Below, in pieces: positions 22,001 to 35,163 of a DNA stretch of 64,000 nt; position 1 is the stretch's first letter, and each line of letters begins with the position of its first letter. The notes under the pieces are model-generated. The model did no database searches. It was given only the letters and a program-made list of their open reading frames with translations, and was not told the origin of the DNA. Made by a program: the position numbers and the translations under genes. Origin of the DNA: Bolinopsis microptera (Eukaryota > Ctenophora > Tentaculata > Lobata > Bolinopsidae); assembly GCF_026151205.1 (NCBI RefSeq), contig NC_087078.1, positions 13,313,118-13,377,117 on the forward strand, given 5' to 3'.

Positions 22001-25000
22001 ATGCAGGTCTCTAATGAGGATCAAGCAGATTGAGCTCCTCTCCAAAGCAGAGCCCTCATTTATACTTAGAGCACTGATTGTCAAATTGATCGTGCATATC
22101 ATGTCCTCCTGTGTTTTCTACCGATTATTCGGACTTCACTTAGACAAATTACTTGCTCTTTGGCCTTTGGGTTGTGATCTTCTCTGCTGTACCAACTGTG
22201 CTTATTGTAGTTTTGAAGAAATTTTGCCGTTTTGTAAAGATAAGACGTTATACCGATTAGTTGTCGGACACTTTCAATTTTATTTGTATTTTTTTAGTCT
22301 GAATTTCTTTTGATGTCAATTTCTAGTCCACATCTACAGGTAGAATTACAATCAATATAACTGCTGTACTGTTTAAACGAGCCTAATCACACTTTGTTTC
22401 TGATAAGCGGTACTTAACGTGACGTCATGTTAAGAGATAAGCTCAGATACCAGCACAATTTTCTGACGTCATAGCGACGGAGTTTGACGTCATTTTCATA
22501 ACTACGCCACGTTTGTGATATGACATAGAAATGGCGCCCTGAAAGTGCAAGCATTGGCGCTCCGATAGACAAGTTGACTATCCTCAGCACAAGAATGTAA
22601 TGATCTGTTTCACCAGGAAACCAACATTAGATCCAGGAAACCAACATTGGATCCAGGAATCCTATAAGTGTCATGGCCACTACTGAACCTTGTGATTGTT
22701 TTCCGCTCCATTTCGCCAGGGCTTCTATTTTCTTATTTCCTTATTGTTCTCGTATTCGACTGAATTGGGAAGTCGTTCTGCTTGGAAATTAATCAATTCA
22801 ATTGACAGATTTCCCTAATATCTTCCATGGAAAGCATTTTGACATTTAAGAAGTGGTTTATTAACGATTTAAATTGGAAAATGAACATCTCAAATCATTA
22901 CATATATCTCTCAAAAAGCATTACATAATATATCTCTCCAATTTTCAGGATGATGTTTACACGATTCTCTTAGTTTTATCTTAAGAATTCAGGTCTCTTG
23001 TCAACTCAGTCACATTTTTCATTGAATCAATCAAGGTTATCTTAAAAATATGGTTGTGATACTAATTGTAAATTGGCCTTACCTTTGTGGTAAGTAATTG
23101 GTACCACTGCCCGGCTGGGCGTCTCGAGTGGCTTCCTAACAAAAATTTGCAGTCCAAACGTTTTGGCACCAATCATATAATTGGGTACACTTTATAAAAC
23201 CCTTTGGGACAAATTAATCGTTAATTGAAAGACCGCCGTGTGTTATGTTAGCCAATTACAGACGATTAGCGATCAACTTCGATGATAAAAGAAGGGGCCC
23301 TACATTTCGAAGGCACTTATTTGCAATTTCGTCAATTTCTGTTTGCGAAAAAAAGCCACAATACAAACGTAGAAACTAGAATCGTTCCGAATTGGGAATT
23401 TTAGTGTCGGTCAAGTGTAAAAAGAGTGTACAGTGACACCGAACAGATGTGAATCCGTGGGACACGGCCGGTGTTTACATTCCGTCTGGGGTCTATCGCA
23501 CGAAAATGGGCTATTTGTGCGCACTGAGATTGGCAGACACTTAATAGTAGACCTCATTTCATGGGAGAAACGCGTTACGCTAGACTTGAAGTCTGGCTCC
23601 ACTTAAAAATACCGAACATATTTGATCTCCATTGCACATTCGTTCTGAAATGTTTGGTTTGTCTCGTTGCTCCAGTTCGTCTAGATCGTCCAGTGTACAA
23701 CTTCCCGATCTCCTACTTCCGGACTATCATTTGATTGGATGACCCAATTATCTGTTAATGAGCCTGATATCCTGTATCCAATCTCTTGATATGCCTGTCC
23801 GGATGATCTACTTGTCTGGCTCCCAATTACGTGCCCTGTCAAAACACGGTAATGGCCAATGATCCTGGTGATTGTTTGTGTTGGAACTGTCCTAATGACA
23901 AGCTGGCCCATGCTAACTGTCTTAATTTCTCATTCCCACGCCAATGTTTGTCTTGCTCTCCCTCTCTCTCCCACTCGTTCTATATTTATAAAGCTTGAGT
24001 AATTCAGTCAAGTTCACACATTTTCGTTTGACCGGAGCTGAAGTGGTTTCTGGCTTCTGCAAGAGCAGTGCAGCAGTTACCTTGGTTCCCCCGTCCGTGC
24101 CACTGATGTTCCACTACCCAATGAAATTGTAGTTCTCACTTATCAGCAGTAATTTTTCAGCCTCCGCTCACCTCGGGCCGTCCTAAGATTTTCTTATCGT
24201 AGAGTTGTCGTAATTAGGTTAAAGCTCCACCGGTCCCGTGCTCCCATCACGTGACTCACCTGACTTGCATTCCGACCTCGACCAGAGCCACTAATTCCTC
24301 GCCTGCTATTTTCACGACTTTTGCAGTCATACCCTCTAATACTCCCTTATATTTATATACCTGCTTTTAATTTTAACAACTTTCTTTTTCTCTGTAATTC
24401 TTGGGCCTCCCTCCCCCCTTATCAAAAGTGAGGTCGACGGATATTTAGGATGTTTGATTTGGTACAAGAAACCCGGTACTGTTTATCCGTTATCTTACGG
24501 CTGGTTTCGTCTGTCACGAGTCTGATTTTATCTTGTCATCTAAATACTGCTTGTATTTCCGAGGGCGTCTTGTGATTTGAAAGTTGAGTTAGGGGTGATT
24601 TAATACAAGCTTGTTATATTGTGTTTCATATTCTGATAAGATGAGGTCGCGCTGCCTTCCTTTATCTAACCACTTCCTGTTTTAGCTGCATGTAATGCGT
24701 TACCTTACTGACAGGATGTCGGTGATCCGTTTCTGATGCCACAATTTCAAGCAGTCACACCTGCTTCTGGCGCCATTTCGGTGGCGCTTACTCACTACTG
24801 TAGGTGAATGGCGCCATTGGTTATGGCGCCATCGGTTTGTTAAATGTCATATGGTGCCATTGTTCATACCAAATTGGTAGTTAGTGTTACGATTGCTCGA
24901 ATCTGTTTTGAATCTAATTTTCCCATCGTAATGGATATATTCTGACTAATATGAGGTGTAGACTGTGGCCCTGTAGTCGATGATAAAATACTCGTGGTTA

Positions 25001-28000
25001 TGATCTATCGGTGATCTTATTCTAGTCAGTTTTAACTCAGCCCTGCAATACCTGTTATCTCTGTTCTATTACGTTATCTGTTCAATCGGTACTTATCACC
25101 GGATTTTGTTAAGCTAAGTGCACTTTGTGTACTACTGCTGCAGTAGTACACTGCTAGTTAATTTAGTGGCATGTCCTATAATTACTGGTGAAAATGTTTT
25201 TAGCAAGTGCTGAAATGTCCAACTCCCTCCTCAGAAAATTCAAATTTAACACCACACGAAAAAATGGGAATTTATGAAACCATACGTCATCATCGCTCAC
25301 ATTAATAGTTTTGTTTCTCGTATATGTTTTGGCAGTAGTTTTGTGTTGATGATCCGTAACTTTTTTCTCACGATTTGAACTTGACCCCTGAACTATCTGA
25401 GAAATCCCAGTAGAGTGGTATATACAAAACATTACTCCTGACAGGTCTCGGCTACAAGACTCTGAGGGAATATCGTTTGTACACAACACTCTTCAAATTA
25501 CCGTTTTTCAGTGCTTCTCTCTCCTCTCTTTGTACAGTTTATTATATATGGATTTGTTGTTGTTCTCACAGGAAAATACTGGTGTAGGTGGGATGGTTTT
25601 CTATAGTTCCAGCCCAATTGTCAAATAGTTGTGCGTCCCTCGCGTCTTGCACCACACAGAATATCATCAGCTTTCCCACGACTGAACTAGTTTCCTTTTG
25701 CAGCAGCATTTTTTCTCACGATTAAAGAGATAAAAAGCTTATCGCGTGTAATTTTTAGCAGTTGCGTCGGAAATAAGACGATTAGTTTGCCGGTATTTCA
25801 TATTTACCCCCCTTGCCCTGGTTACCGATTATACACCACCCTTGTTGCCATGGTAACCAGAGATGTCTACGACACGTAAGTCAGCCTACTCAAGCTACCG
25901 ATATCCTGTACTACTCCTGTCTTACTTCTGTTGTACTTGTTTACCTCACACTTTCTTCTACTCAGTAGATACAGTGTATCTGATACACACACCTTTTTAC
26001 TCATCTTCTCATCTATTACTACCTAGTTTTTATTCGTCTCGATTATTGATTTTCGTTTTCCTTAACGTCACGTTCTTGGTACTCGCTCGTTTACAGTCTA
26101 AGAAATTCAAAGAAAGTTGACAGAGCCGACCTACGATTGGTCAGACTCATATTATCATCTTTGCAAGGCCCTGGCATCTGAAAAACTTCGTATCTTATAT
26201 CTAATAAAGCTCATGAAGTATGCTGGTATCCAAATAACAGGCATGATGATATCCAATGATACATTTTTGATCGCCTGCTTGCTGAAGTCTAACTATCAGT
26301 CTAATAGCCATGCTTGCGGAAGAACACACTTTTTATCTGTATCTGACACACTTTGTCTTGCACTTCGCACTGATGCAGCATTTCTCTCACATGGCTTCTT
26401 CACTCCCGAGCTAGGAAGTTTAAACTGGAAATAACTTTAATCTCGTCATCGTTCTGATCGTTTGAAATTTAGGGAGTGAATATGATGTGTCCGATAGCAT
26501 TATCTTGTCTGAAATTGAGTTAGCAGCAACTGGTCTACCATGTACACGTTGTATAGCCTATCGGAGGAGAGGTGGGAATGCCTTGTATGACAGATAAATC
26601 AATTACACGGCTATGTGTGTCTAGCTAAGTTTAAATTTAGGTGGGAGTTGCAAGATTTTCTCGGCAGCAGCAGCAGCAGCCGTATATCCTTGTTTCTGTG
26701 ACTTTTTGCCAAAATACTTGCCCATCCTGTGTTGTAATATTAGTATCACACACAACAGATGGCCAGTTTTCGTCCGTTTCCATGGCATTTCAGATAATTG
26801 CCACGGCTAAGAGTTTCACAGAGGATAAAACGGCCTATTAACTTAAACATAACTTATTATGGTAAACATAACTTAATCACAATATTGGCTCTGGTGTTTC
26901 GCACATCGTATTGGGTTCCAGTAAACATATCGACCTCGTCTCTGTCACACAATGTACATTAAACGGCAAGATCGCCCCACCCTGAGCACCCAGATATTCC
27001 AATGTACATTAAGTATGTTGGTATGTTTATCTTAGTGTATGTTTGTTTAAGAACTCTATACTACAGGGTGCTGCTTTGTGGTATGTTACCTACTGGAGTA
27101 TTGTTCTTACTGTTACTGTGTATAATCCCCGTCTACCATGAGGTAATGCCTACTCCCATAATCTTCACATCACGCCCCATTTGATTATGTTTAAATTCCC
27201 TGTGGTACAGAAAAGTGTTTCTATTTTTGGAGAGTCAGCTCCGCCCTGATGCACAGATCACATCTTGTTTCTGTGCACTGTGAGATTGTAGTTGAGATGA
27301 GCGTTTTGGAAGTATGTTCAGGGCCAGCTGCTCCTTTCAAAGTATAAAGTTTCAGCAGTTGGTCTCTCTAGATCAGCATTGAACAATGTAAAGATAATGA
27401 GCAGTGTAAGTGTTATTGTGTCACGTGATTTGGTGTTTCTTACCTTCCCATACAGTTCACCTCATTGACATTCTTCCTCTTTTTCACTTGACAGAAACAA
27501 GTGTTTTCCGTAAAGTCAGCTGTAGGTTGCTGTACAATTTGTCCATATTCCCAGCTCTCACTAGAGTTGATGACCTGGAGCCGACCTGATCGCAAGTGGT
27601 CGCCCTTTCTCTGGTTTAATGTGGCAAATATTCGAACCTCAGTTAGTATTGTTTAAAGAAAATTGTTAGTGTTTCATGATGTTTGAGTTAACTACATTAC
27701 AATGAGCTTGAAACTGTGGCGCTTGTGACTCTCCTCTCCCTCATAACTAACCCTGCTTGTTTACTTGTTTGCTAACACCTCCCTTCATGGCTTCCGTCGC
27801 TATTTTGTTGTTGTTTTCTTTTTGCTTGCGCTGTACTGAAAACAAAAAGCACTAAACATAATTGTAATCGGAGCTTGGTGTTTTTAATTTCTCAAGCAGA
27901 GTGTTAATAGCTATTTCTGTCCAAGACACGATGATGTATAGATTGGAATGTGGAGTGTGGAATGTTCCGTAATGCTGTGTATGACTTTCTAATAGTTTCA

Positions 28001-30181
28001 CCATCTGATCCAGTCCTAACTTTGAGCCCGAATAGTAATGTGGTATTGGGCCAGTATTCTCAGGGTCCCGACCCACCTGACCAGTTACCTGCTTTCTGGC
28101 TGGTCCTCAGCGCAATCCACGGCCGGTGATTGGATGAAAACACGGCAGATGATGTAAATGAATTCGTATGCATATTAAGGGTCCCTGTAAATGCATGTCA
28201 GCGTGAAGTCCTTGTATTTGATGTATAATAAAGGGAGAATTAAGGTGGCGTGTCATGCACCAAATCAGCAGTAGTAGCCCATGTGACATGTGATGTTTGT
28301 TTAGCATTGAGAGAGAGAAAGAGGGAGGGTACTACTGGTGAGAAGTACACTTCCCTCTACTTTTCCTCTGCTGTGGTTTTGTAATGCTCCACCTATCTTG
28401 GGATCTGAGCCTACTCACAGTCTTTAAGCTTACCCTTGATACTTTGTGCTCAACCCGGTTGATAACTAAATAGGTTTGACCACACGACAGAACCTGTTTT
28501 GTTACTTTTTTGTTACTGTGCTGGGTTACCATCCCCGTATACCAGGGGTGTCCTCTGTATTTCTCTAGTTTCTGGGTGTGTAGTGCTCTCTAGCCCACTT
28601 TCTATACTCACCTAACTTGTTATCCCTGAAATATATATACCCCCATCTCCTTGTTAATTCCTGGAACTAATTAACTTTCAATTTTCTTATCTCCAACCAC
28701 CGAGATGTTCCTTGAAGCCCTACGGTACTTTGGTTTTTACTCGCACATGATTGGCGAACTTTTTATCTCGATTCTTGATTGAAAATCTGATTTTAATTGG
28801 GCTTCTCATTTCGCTTAAAGAGGGGTAGTCATGTTTAGCGGGGGCCACTAATTACCCTCCCCACAATCTGTGATGTTGTCTCTGGTTGTGCCATTGAGAC
28901 TGCACAATTTGTCTGCAACCGAGCCAACCATGAGTTTCACCTGACTAATTCGGTGTTGTTGTGTGTTTATGCGAGAATATGCGGCCCGGAAAAGGGAGCG
29001 CTGTCGGCTGGGGGCAGCTGTGTGAGAGGAGTGTGTCTGGGTGAGGGTGTATTTGGGAGCTGTCTACTTTTATACACGGCACACCTCACCTTCTACCAAC
29101 ATAGTTCCACCGTGTTCTCCTGCCTCTCTGCTCCCTGATTACTTTAGGAATTAGTGAGTTGATCCAGGGCTACCATGATTCTAGTGCATACCATCCTGTG
29201 TCCCCTAGTCCACTTTTCCTGGCACTCCAAGCCCCCATACAGTATTTGTCACCTTAGCCTCGACTAGCCACCTTTCAATATCATTGAATAGAAAAACGGA
29301 TTAGTTGATCCGCGAATGGACCAATGAAAGGCCGTAGTTTCCTCACGCGATTCGCTTTGACCAATCAGCTAAATCTTATTTTATTTAAGATATCGAGCAA
29401 ATTTTTACTCTGCACTTCGATTGCTAAGAGAATAGCCGAACAGAGAATTTCACGCAAATTATAATGCCTCTCGTATCGCTTACAAATTTTGTTATCTTAT
29501 CTTACAAGACCCGACTGTCTCTTTGCATTCGATTAGTATTGCTTTTCAAGAATGTACCCGATTTTTCTCCCGGAAACAAAGCAAATATTTCTGAGCTGAC
29601 ACCGCATCTTGATTTCCGTATTTTGATTCTCGTAAATGAAGCCAAAATCGTGACTCGAGTGCTTTGTTTTTGTTATAAACTGTGTGGTATTTTCCTGTCG
29701 ATCGCCACGGCCAAGCAGTCAAATTTTGAGATGGACCTAATATTTTACCAATTAACACGTTTTGACATTTAGCACCGTCTATAGTTAATCCTACAATGTT
29801 AGACTGTTCCAGTACATTCTTTATATTGTCTTCATATATAGTTTTATCTCAAAAACTTTCTTTTACTGTATTATGACAGAGTTTTACGTTGATACTGTTC
29901 CTATGAAGACAGCATTTCGTGTTTTTATATCTTACATTTCCTTAATGTTAATAAGTTATTAATTATCCAGATATTTGTCCTTGTTTGCTGATATTTATAT
30001 CTGTTTAACACTTTCCGGTGATAAGGTGATTAATTGCCTCCCTTTGGGATGGTTTGTTTTTTTTTCGTGCTCGTGACTATGTTAAACCAAAAAATTCAAC
30101 ATTTAAACTTATACAATTTTCCAAAAATCTACTTAACATTTCCAAATATACGGTTTCTAACAAATCGCCAATTAGAAGAAG

Positions 30182-33100
30182 ATGACAGTCGGTCAGGAGA
30201 TGTATGGAGCAAGGCTGGACAGGAAGAACATTCCTCCTCCTCTGTCCCTAGCTAGCTTCAACTACCCCTCCCTTTCCCTCCAACAGCACCACATTCCGCT
30301 CAACAACTCCGTACCCAAATCTGCTCCTCCTCAATCCACCAACACTGATCTCATGCAGCAGGTTTGTTGTTCACTTGGTTTGTTTGTTCGTTAATTTATA
30401 GTTTCGAACGATTTTTATTTCGTCATTCATAACCATTGCTTCATGTAATTTTCCTTATCCTTTATCTTTGCCCTAATGTTTCGTGACTTCCCACTTCTTA
30501 TTTTTATGGTTTCATGGAAAACTTTACTGGTTTGTTAGTTGGTTGATCGGCACGGTACACTGACTCCAGGGTAGTTGTCTGTCCTCCCATCTCTAGTCAG
30601 ACAGATGATGTAATGTTTTTGTGTGTACTACACTTTTAGATGTGATGGAACTCATGACCATTACCTCGTTTTCTGCCAACTTCGGGGGATTTCGGGGACC
30701 ATTAACGTTCCCGACTTAGAACAAGAATCAGTTTGGTGATCTAATCTTGGACGCGTTTAGGTCCTCTAAATTTGATAAACATGGTTTGAAGGGTCCCTAT
30801 CTTACCCGACACCCGCTTGGTAACCGGTTAAGTCAAGTACAAACATCACCTGAACTCAATACGTCATTGGCAAATTAAATAAAATTTATCAGCCTCATGT
30901 GTGCGGTATCATTGGCTCTGTGGCCGCAGATTGAATTACCGGTCATCCAGTCATTTTCCGATGGAATACCGCATTTGATTATACCAGACAAAATGGGCCG
31001 GAAATCAGCAAATTATGGCAAGTTCCATTGTTTGTACAGGAGAAAATAAGAAAGATCAAAACAAACGAGATAACTAGTATCTAACTGTCTCTAATTTCAG
31101 CTGCAGCTGCATTTCATGCTACAGAACGAGAGCAAGACCCCGGGTCCTCAGCTACAACAGAACCACTTCTCGCAGTCCGGACCCCTTCAATCTCAATTCT
31201 CGACACCAGGACCCCTCCAACCAGGACCCCTCCAATCCCAGTTCTCATCCCCCTCCTCTCTACCCTCTCACTCAAGCTTTACTCCCTCCAACCTTCAGAT
31301 GTACAACAACAGTCCCATGTCTCCTCTGGTGCCCATGTCCATGGACTCCCCTGCTATGATGGCTCAGAACTTTGCCCAGGACCAGCAACAGCAGGACGTC
31401 AAGAACAACGCTAGCCGCTACAAAACTGAACTGTGTAGACCCTTTGAAGAGAGTGGCAGCTGCAAGTACGGAGAGAAATGCCAGTTTGCTCATGGACTCA
31501 ACGAGCTACGAAACCTCTCCCGACACCCCAAATACAAGACGGAGCTTTGCAGAACCTTCCACACCATCGGGTTCTGTCCTTATGGTCCCAGATGTCACTT
31601 TATCCACAACACAGAAGAGAAACGAGCCCCTCCTATCTCTCCAGGACCTCATAACTCTGGTTAGTTCATTATATCTATTGACCGTACACTTTCTTGCTTG
31701 TAGCACACAGATTTAGAATTGGCGTTTGGCGTCGCTGAAAGTGACATCGAATTATCTGTTTGCGGCGTTCTTGGATCTCCACCTCTACCCTCCACTGTGT
31801 CCCCTATAATCTCCCTAAGTTTGACACTAGTATATTTAACCCCCACTCCTGGTTGTAACCAAAGTTCCGTATTGATAATCAGTAGGTATTTCACTCCTAA
31901 TCTCGGTTGAAACCAAAGTTATGTACTGATAATCAGTAGGTATTTCACTCCCAATTCCGGTTCCGTAATCAGTAGGTCACCAGTAATCAGTCCGGTTCCG
32001 GGTCAAAGGTGGTTAGACATTATCTGGGGACCTGGCTCGAAGAACCATTACAACTTACTTAGCACCGTCTGGGGCCTCCCAGCACCGCTCACAACAGCCT
32101 CTCTTCTATCCTTCTAATATTTATCTCTCTCCTACATTCATATAAATGTAATTATTTTGAAAATCAGTAACTCAATATTATCAGCTCTGCACCGCAATTT
32201 GGCCGAAAGATCTTTTAGGAAAATTAAACGTAATGTACGAGAGAGTTCTCTAATTTGATGAGTGTTAGAAGCATAAGGAGACTGGTCATTCACCGCACAC
32301 CCTGTAGTCAGTCCTCTCCTCATTGGTCCTCTAAGTCTCGTGACTAAGACGAGACCGCTCATTGGCTCCTTTTTTCTATGCATGATGTTTTTAACTGCGG
32401 CCCGACGCATTTTTCCCACGCCCTAGATCCTCAGCTCGTGGAGCTTTGCCATTGAATATTTCTAATATTTTGCATCCTCTCCCGATCTTGCCGTGAACAA
32501 TTCGGTGACAATATTTATCTTTCCATAATTAGTTAAAGTCATTATCAAATCGGGGTTTATTAGATCACCCTTTCGGTATGAGGACTATCCATTACCTTAT
32601 CCTTAAGAGGATAAAAATGTCGTACTTCGGCCCCACATAATTCTAACCGCACCTACTTTTCAGGAAACGCAACCCTGCAGACCCTACCAGCTCTGCTGTC
32701 GCTCTTCCAACAGAGCTCTAACGTTAACAAGGTCATGGGACTGCTGTCCAAGATGCAGCTACAGTTAGGAGGCAAGACCCCTGACGAGGTGCTGCATTAC
32801 CTGAACCTTAACTCCGCTAATCTGATGACACCACCAAACACTCCCCAGCACATGTTCAACTTCCCCGAGTACATTGTTCCCGCTGCTCATGCTCTGAATC
32901 AGGTATGGGATCGTGATCTCGCCATCGCCTCATCTTCCTCATCACCTACCCCATCTCTCTCATCTGATTTATTCTCATCTCACCTGATCTCTTTGATGAG
33001 TGAATGATTCGTGTACCAATAAACTTGGTCAATTGATTGAAAACGTTGAAGAAAAACAATGAAAAAACCATCCAGAACTCACTAACTCATATCAGTTTAT

Positions 33101-33687
33101 ACGATGGAGTTCTTGTAACTCCAGAGAATGTTGATCTAATCTCCTCCTCTTCCCAGGCAACACGACCCTCCTCTGCTGTGATGCGCAACAACAACAACAA
33201 TCACAACAACAACAACAACAATAACAACAACGACAACAACACCTCCAACATTCACAGCTACTTCAACTTTAACCTGGCGATGAAGGACAGTCACCTGTCT
33301 GGTCTCCTCTCCGCTGCCAACCTCCACTCCCCCGGAGTCATGTACCCTCCGCAGAACTCGGGCAGTCCTGCAGGCACCCCGCCTCTTCAGGTCCAGGGTC
33401 CCCTCAGCACTGGAACTCTCAGCAACGAGAGCAGCCCTATGTCCGATAAATCGGGGGAGATGCCGCCACAACACTTCGTCCAGCACATCCAACAGCAGCA
33501 GCAGCAATACGGTGAGATGAGAGGTTACCATGACAACAAGATGTACCACCAGGGATCCGGAGACGTGAAGCTCAGTACCGAGTACATGATGCCCGGTAGG
33601 GTGATCCAGGAGGACCGGGGAGAATTCACCACTGCAAACGGCAAGAGACTGCCCATCTTCAACCAACTCTCGGATCCTGTTTGCTAG
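30182..33687 (+). CDS. tristetraprolin/TIS11 family CCCH zinc-finger mRNA-decay protein
   Basis: Four exons join in frame: 30182-30361, 31101-31659, 32664-32902, 33157-33687, giving about 502 residues. The ATG at 30182 directly follows an in-frame stop (tag at 30173-30175). Two canonical C-x8-C-x5-C-x3-H fingers lie at residues 172-191 and 210-229, each with a (R/K)YKTELCR lead-in and separated by the usual 18 residues. This is the ZFP36 layout that binds UAUUUAU elements in mRNA 3' UTRs. The extreme C-terminus, [15 protein letters not shown], matches the conserved CNOT1-binding tail of animal ZFP36 proteins, so deadenylase recruitment is likely conserved. Low-complexity parts: Pro/Gln/Ser-rich N-terminus, an Asn/His run around residues 337-354 from AAC codons, and a short Gln run. 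Orthologous to the ZFP36/L1/L2 group as a whole; a one-to-one vertebrate symbol is not justified. Confidence 0.95.
31857..31964. repeat. 54-bp tandem duplication in ZFP36-like intron 2
   Basis: Two adjacent 54-bp units each begin aaccaaagtt and contain tgataatcagtaggtatttc. A third, partial unit (gtaatcagtaggtcac, agtaatcagt) follows to about 32000. It is intronic, between exons 31101-31659 and 32664-32902. Confidence 0.75.
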
Positions 33688-35163
33688 ATGTTATCCTTCA
33701 GGACTTCGTGATCAAATACTGACGTTACGTCTGATGATATCTCGTCTCAGACCGGTTTTCATGGCAACGTATCTTGCTTAGCGTGGGTGATGTATCCTAC
33801 AATTTGCGTTGCTGTGACAGCGTGTTAATTTCTATAGTGCCTTCGTGAAATTAAATTTTTATTTATAATTATTTTTGTATTTATATGAACAGTTCATTCT
33901 TCAATCCGGTGTTCATTTGATTGGGAATAATGTTTTCGCGATTTGTCATCCATCTTTTGACCAGAGCTTCTTTTGGAGACAGCTCTTTGTGAAAAGTAAT
34001 GAAGAATCATATTTTGTTTGTTATCCGTTAATTTAGAATTTTTGTTCATTTAGTACTTTTATCACCACTCCGTTCACATAATGATAAACATGTTCACCAT
34101 ATGATTGTTGTCAACCGGCAAAAGTGGCAACTCTGTCGTGATCTGTGTATCGTAGCGGCGGTTATTTTGGAAGGTTCTAATCTCCTTAGATTAGTTAATG
34201 TTAGATTGAGCTCAATATTGTGAAGCATAGCCGAGTTTAGAGTATCCCTTTCTTATCACTGGTTGCACAGATCACGACACAGTTTCCCCTGAAATAATTT
34301 ATGTTCTCCAGGCCCGCGTTTTGTTGTGTTATATAAGGTTTAGTTGATATTTATTAATTAAACATTGTTAATGTTAATTGACTCGTAAATACATGGACAC
34401 GGATATTCGGAATTGTTTGTGAAGGAGGTAAAGAAGTTGTTTGTGAACGTTATTTTGATCTCATCGGGTTAACGGCTCAAAATGTTTAAATTTTACACTA
34501 CAACTGAGAAGAACTAATTATCCTTTACTTTAATTTTTGTTTCGAACTTATTTAAAATTTAAAGACTTCCGAATGCCATTAGAAGAAACGCATGCCATTC
34601 TGTGTATAGGAGAAACTTTATTTGCATGGAACGGGACAGCAGATACCCTTGTTATCTGCCGTCATGTTATCTACATTTCAGCTGCATGATCATTTAGGAT
34701 AATTTTATTTGCATATATAGCTGGAACTTGGTTCTTAAATCCATTCAGTTCTAGAATATAAGAATATTTGTTGTTTTGACTATTGAAAATTATGCAAGTA
34801 ACAGTATGAATTATATTTATTTGTTTGACAATTTATAATATAGATGACTGTTATAGTGATCCAATATGTATAAAAGAACGCGTATAATGTGTCTACATCT
34901 TTGACGTTGAACTGATTACGCAAATTTATATTATGTTCATGAATATTCTGAGCTATGGTTGATTGTTCACAACAATCTCACATTTTCAAACGAAGAGGAA
35001 TTGAGCACAATTTTAGGAAACTATTCAATCATTAAATAATTAGAAATCCGTGATTTGGTTAACAGTCCTATCGACTTGATTAGTATTTGAAAATAATATT
35101 TAAAGTTACTGAGGATAATTTATAATATAATACATATTGAGCAATGACTATTTGTGAAATAAA
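33688..35163 (+). promoter_or_regulatory. ZFP36-like 3' UTR with AU-rich elements and AATAAA
   Basis: The sequence after the stop is strongly AT-rich. TATTTAT heptamers lie at 33860-33866, 33878-33884, 34348-34354 and 34814-34820; the last two are followed by T. A polyadenylation signal AATAAA is at 35158-35163, with another near 35779. UAUUUAU is the core site of ZFP36 proteins and vertebrate family members regulate their own mRNAs this way, so autoregulation is a reasonable inference. Confidence 0.6.

Larger units (their letters stand above)
15691..30181. other. 14.5-kb gene-poor region upstream of the ZFP36-like gene
   Basis: I see no recognisable protein domain here. Open frames are short and overlap on both strands. 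Items inside: a candidate minus-strand exon and CACGTG cluster near 16.2-16.45 kb, a perfect hairpin at 19011-19094, and a direct repeat of ccaggaaaccaacatt near 22613-22660. Sequence composition is mixed, with less transposon clutter than the 36-52 kb region, so cis-regulatory DNA or 5' non-coding exons of the downstream gene are plausible (inference). Confidence 0.5.

Noticed and set aside
25863-26120. Plus-strand hydrophobic ORF MSTTRKSAYSSYRYP
   Set aside because: Ser/Tyr/Leu-rich translation of a pyrimidine-rich stretch; no homology recognised.
27852-28076. Minus-strand frame GRDPENTGPIPHYYSGSKLG... with an acceptor-like tcag before it
   Set aside because: No ATG, no recognised domain and no linked exon.
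33136-33666. Long minus-strand ORF opposite ZFP36-like exon 4
   Set aside because: Shadow of the coding exon; its Val-rich run is the complement of the Asn (AAC) repeat.
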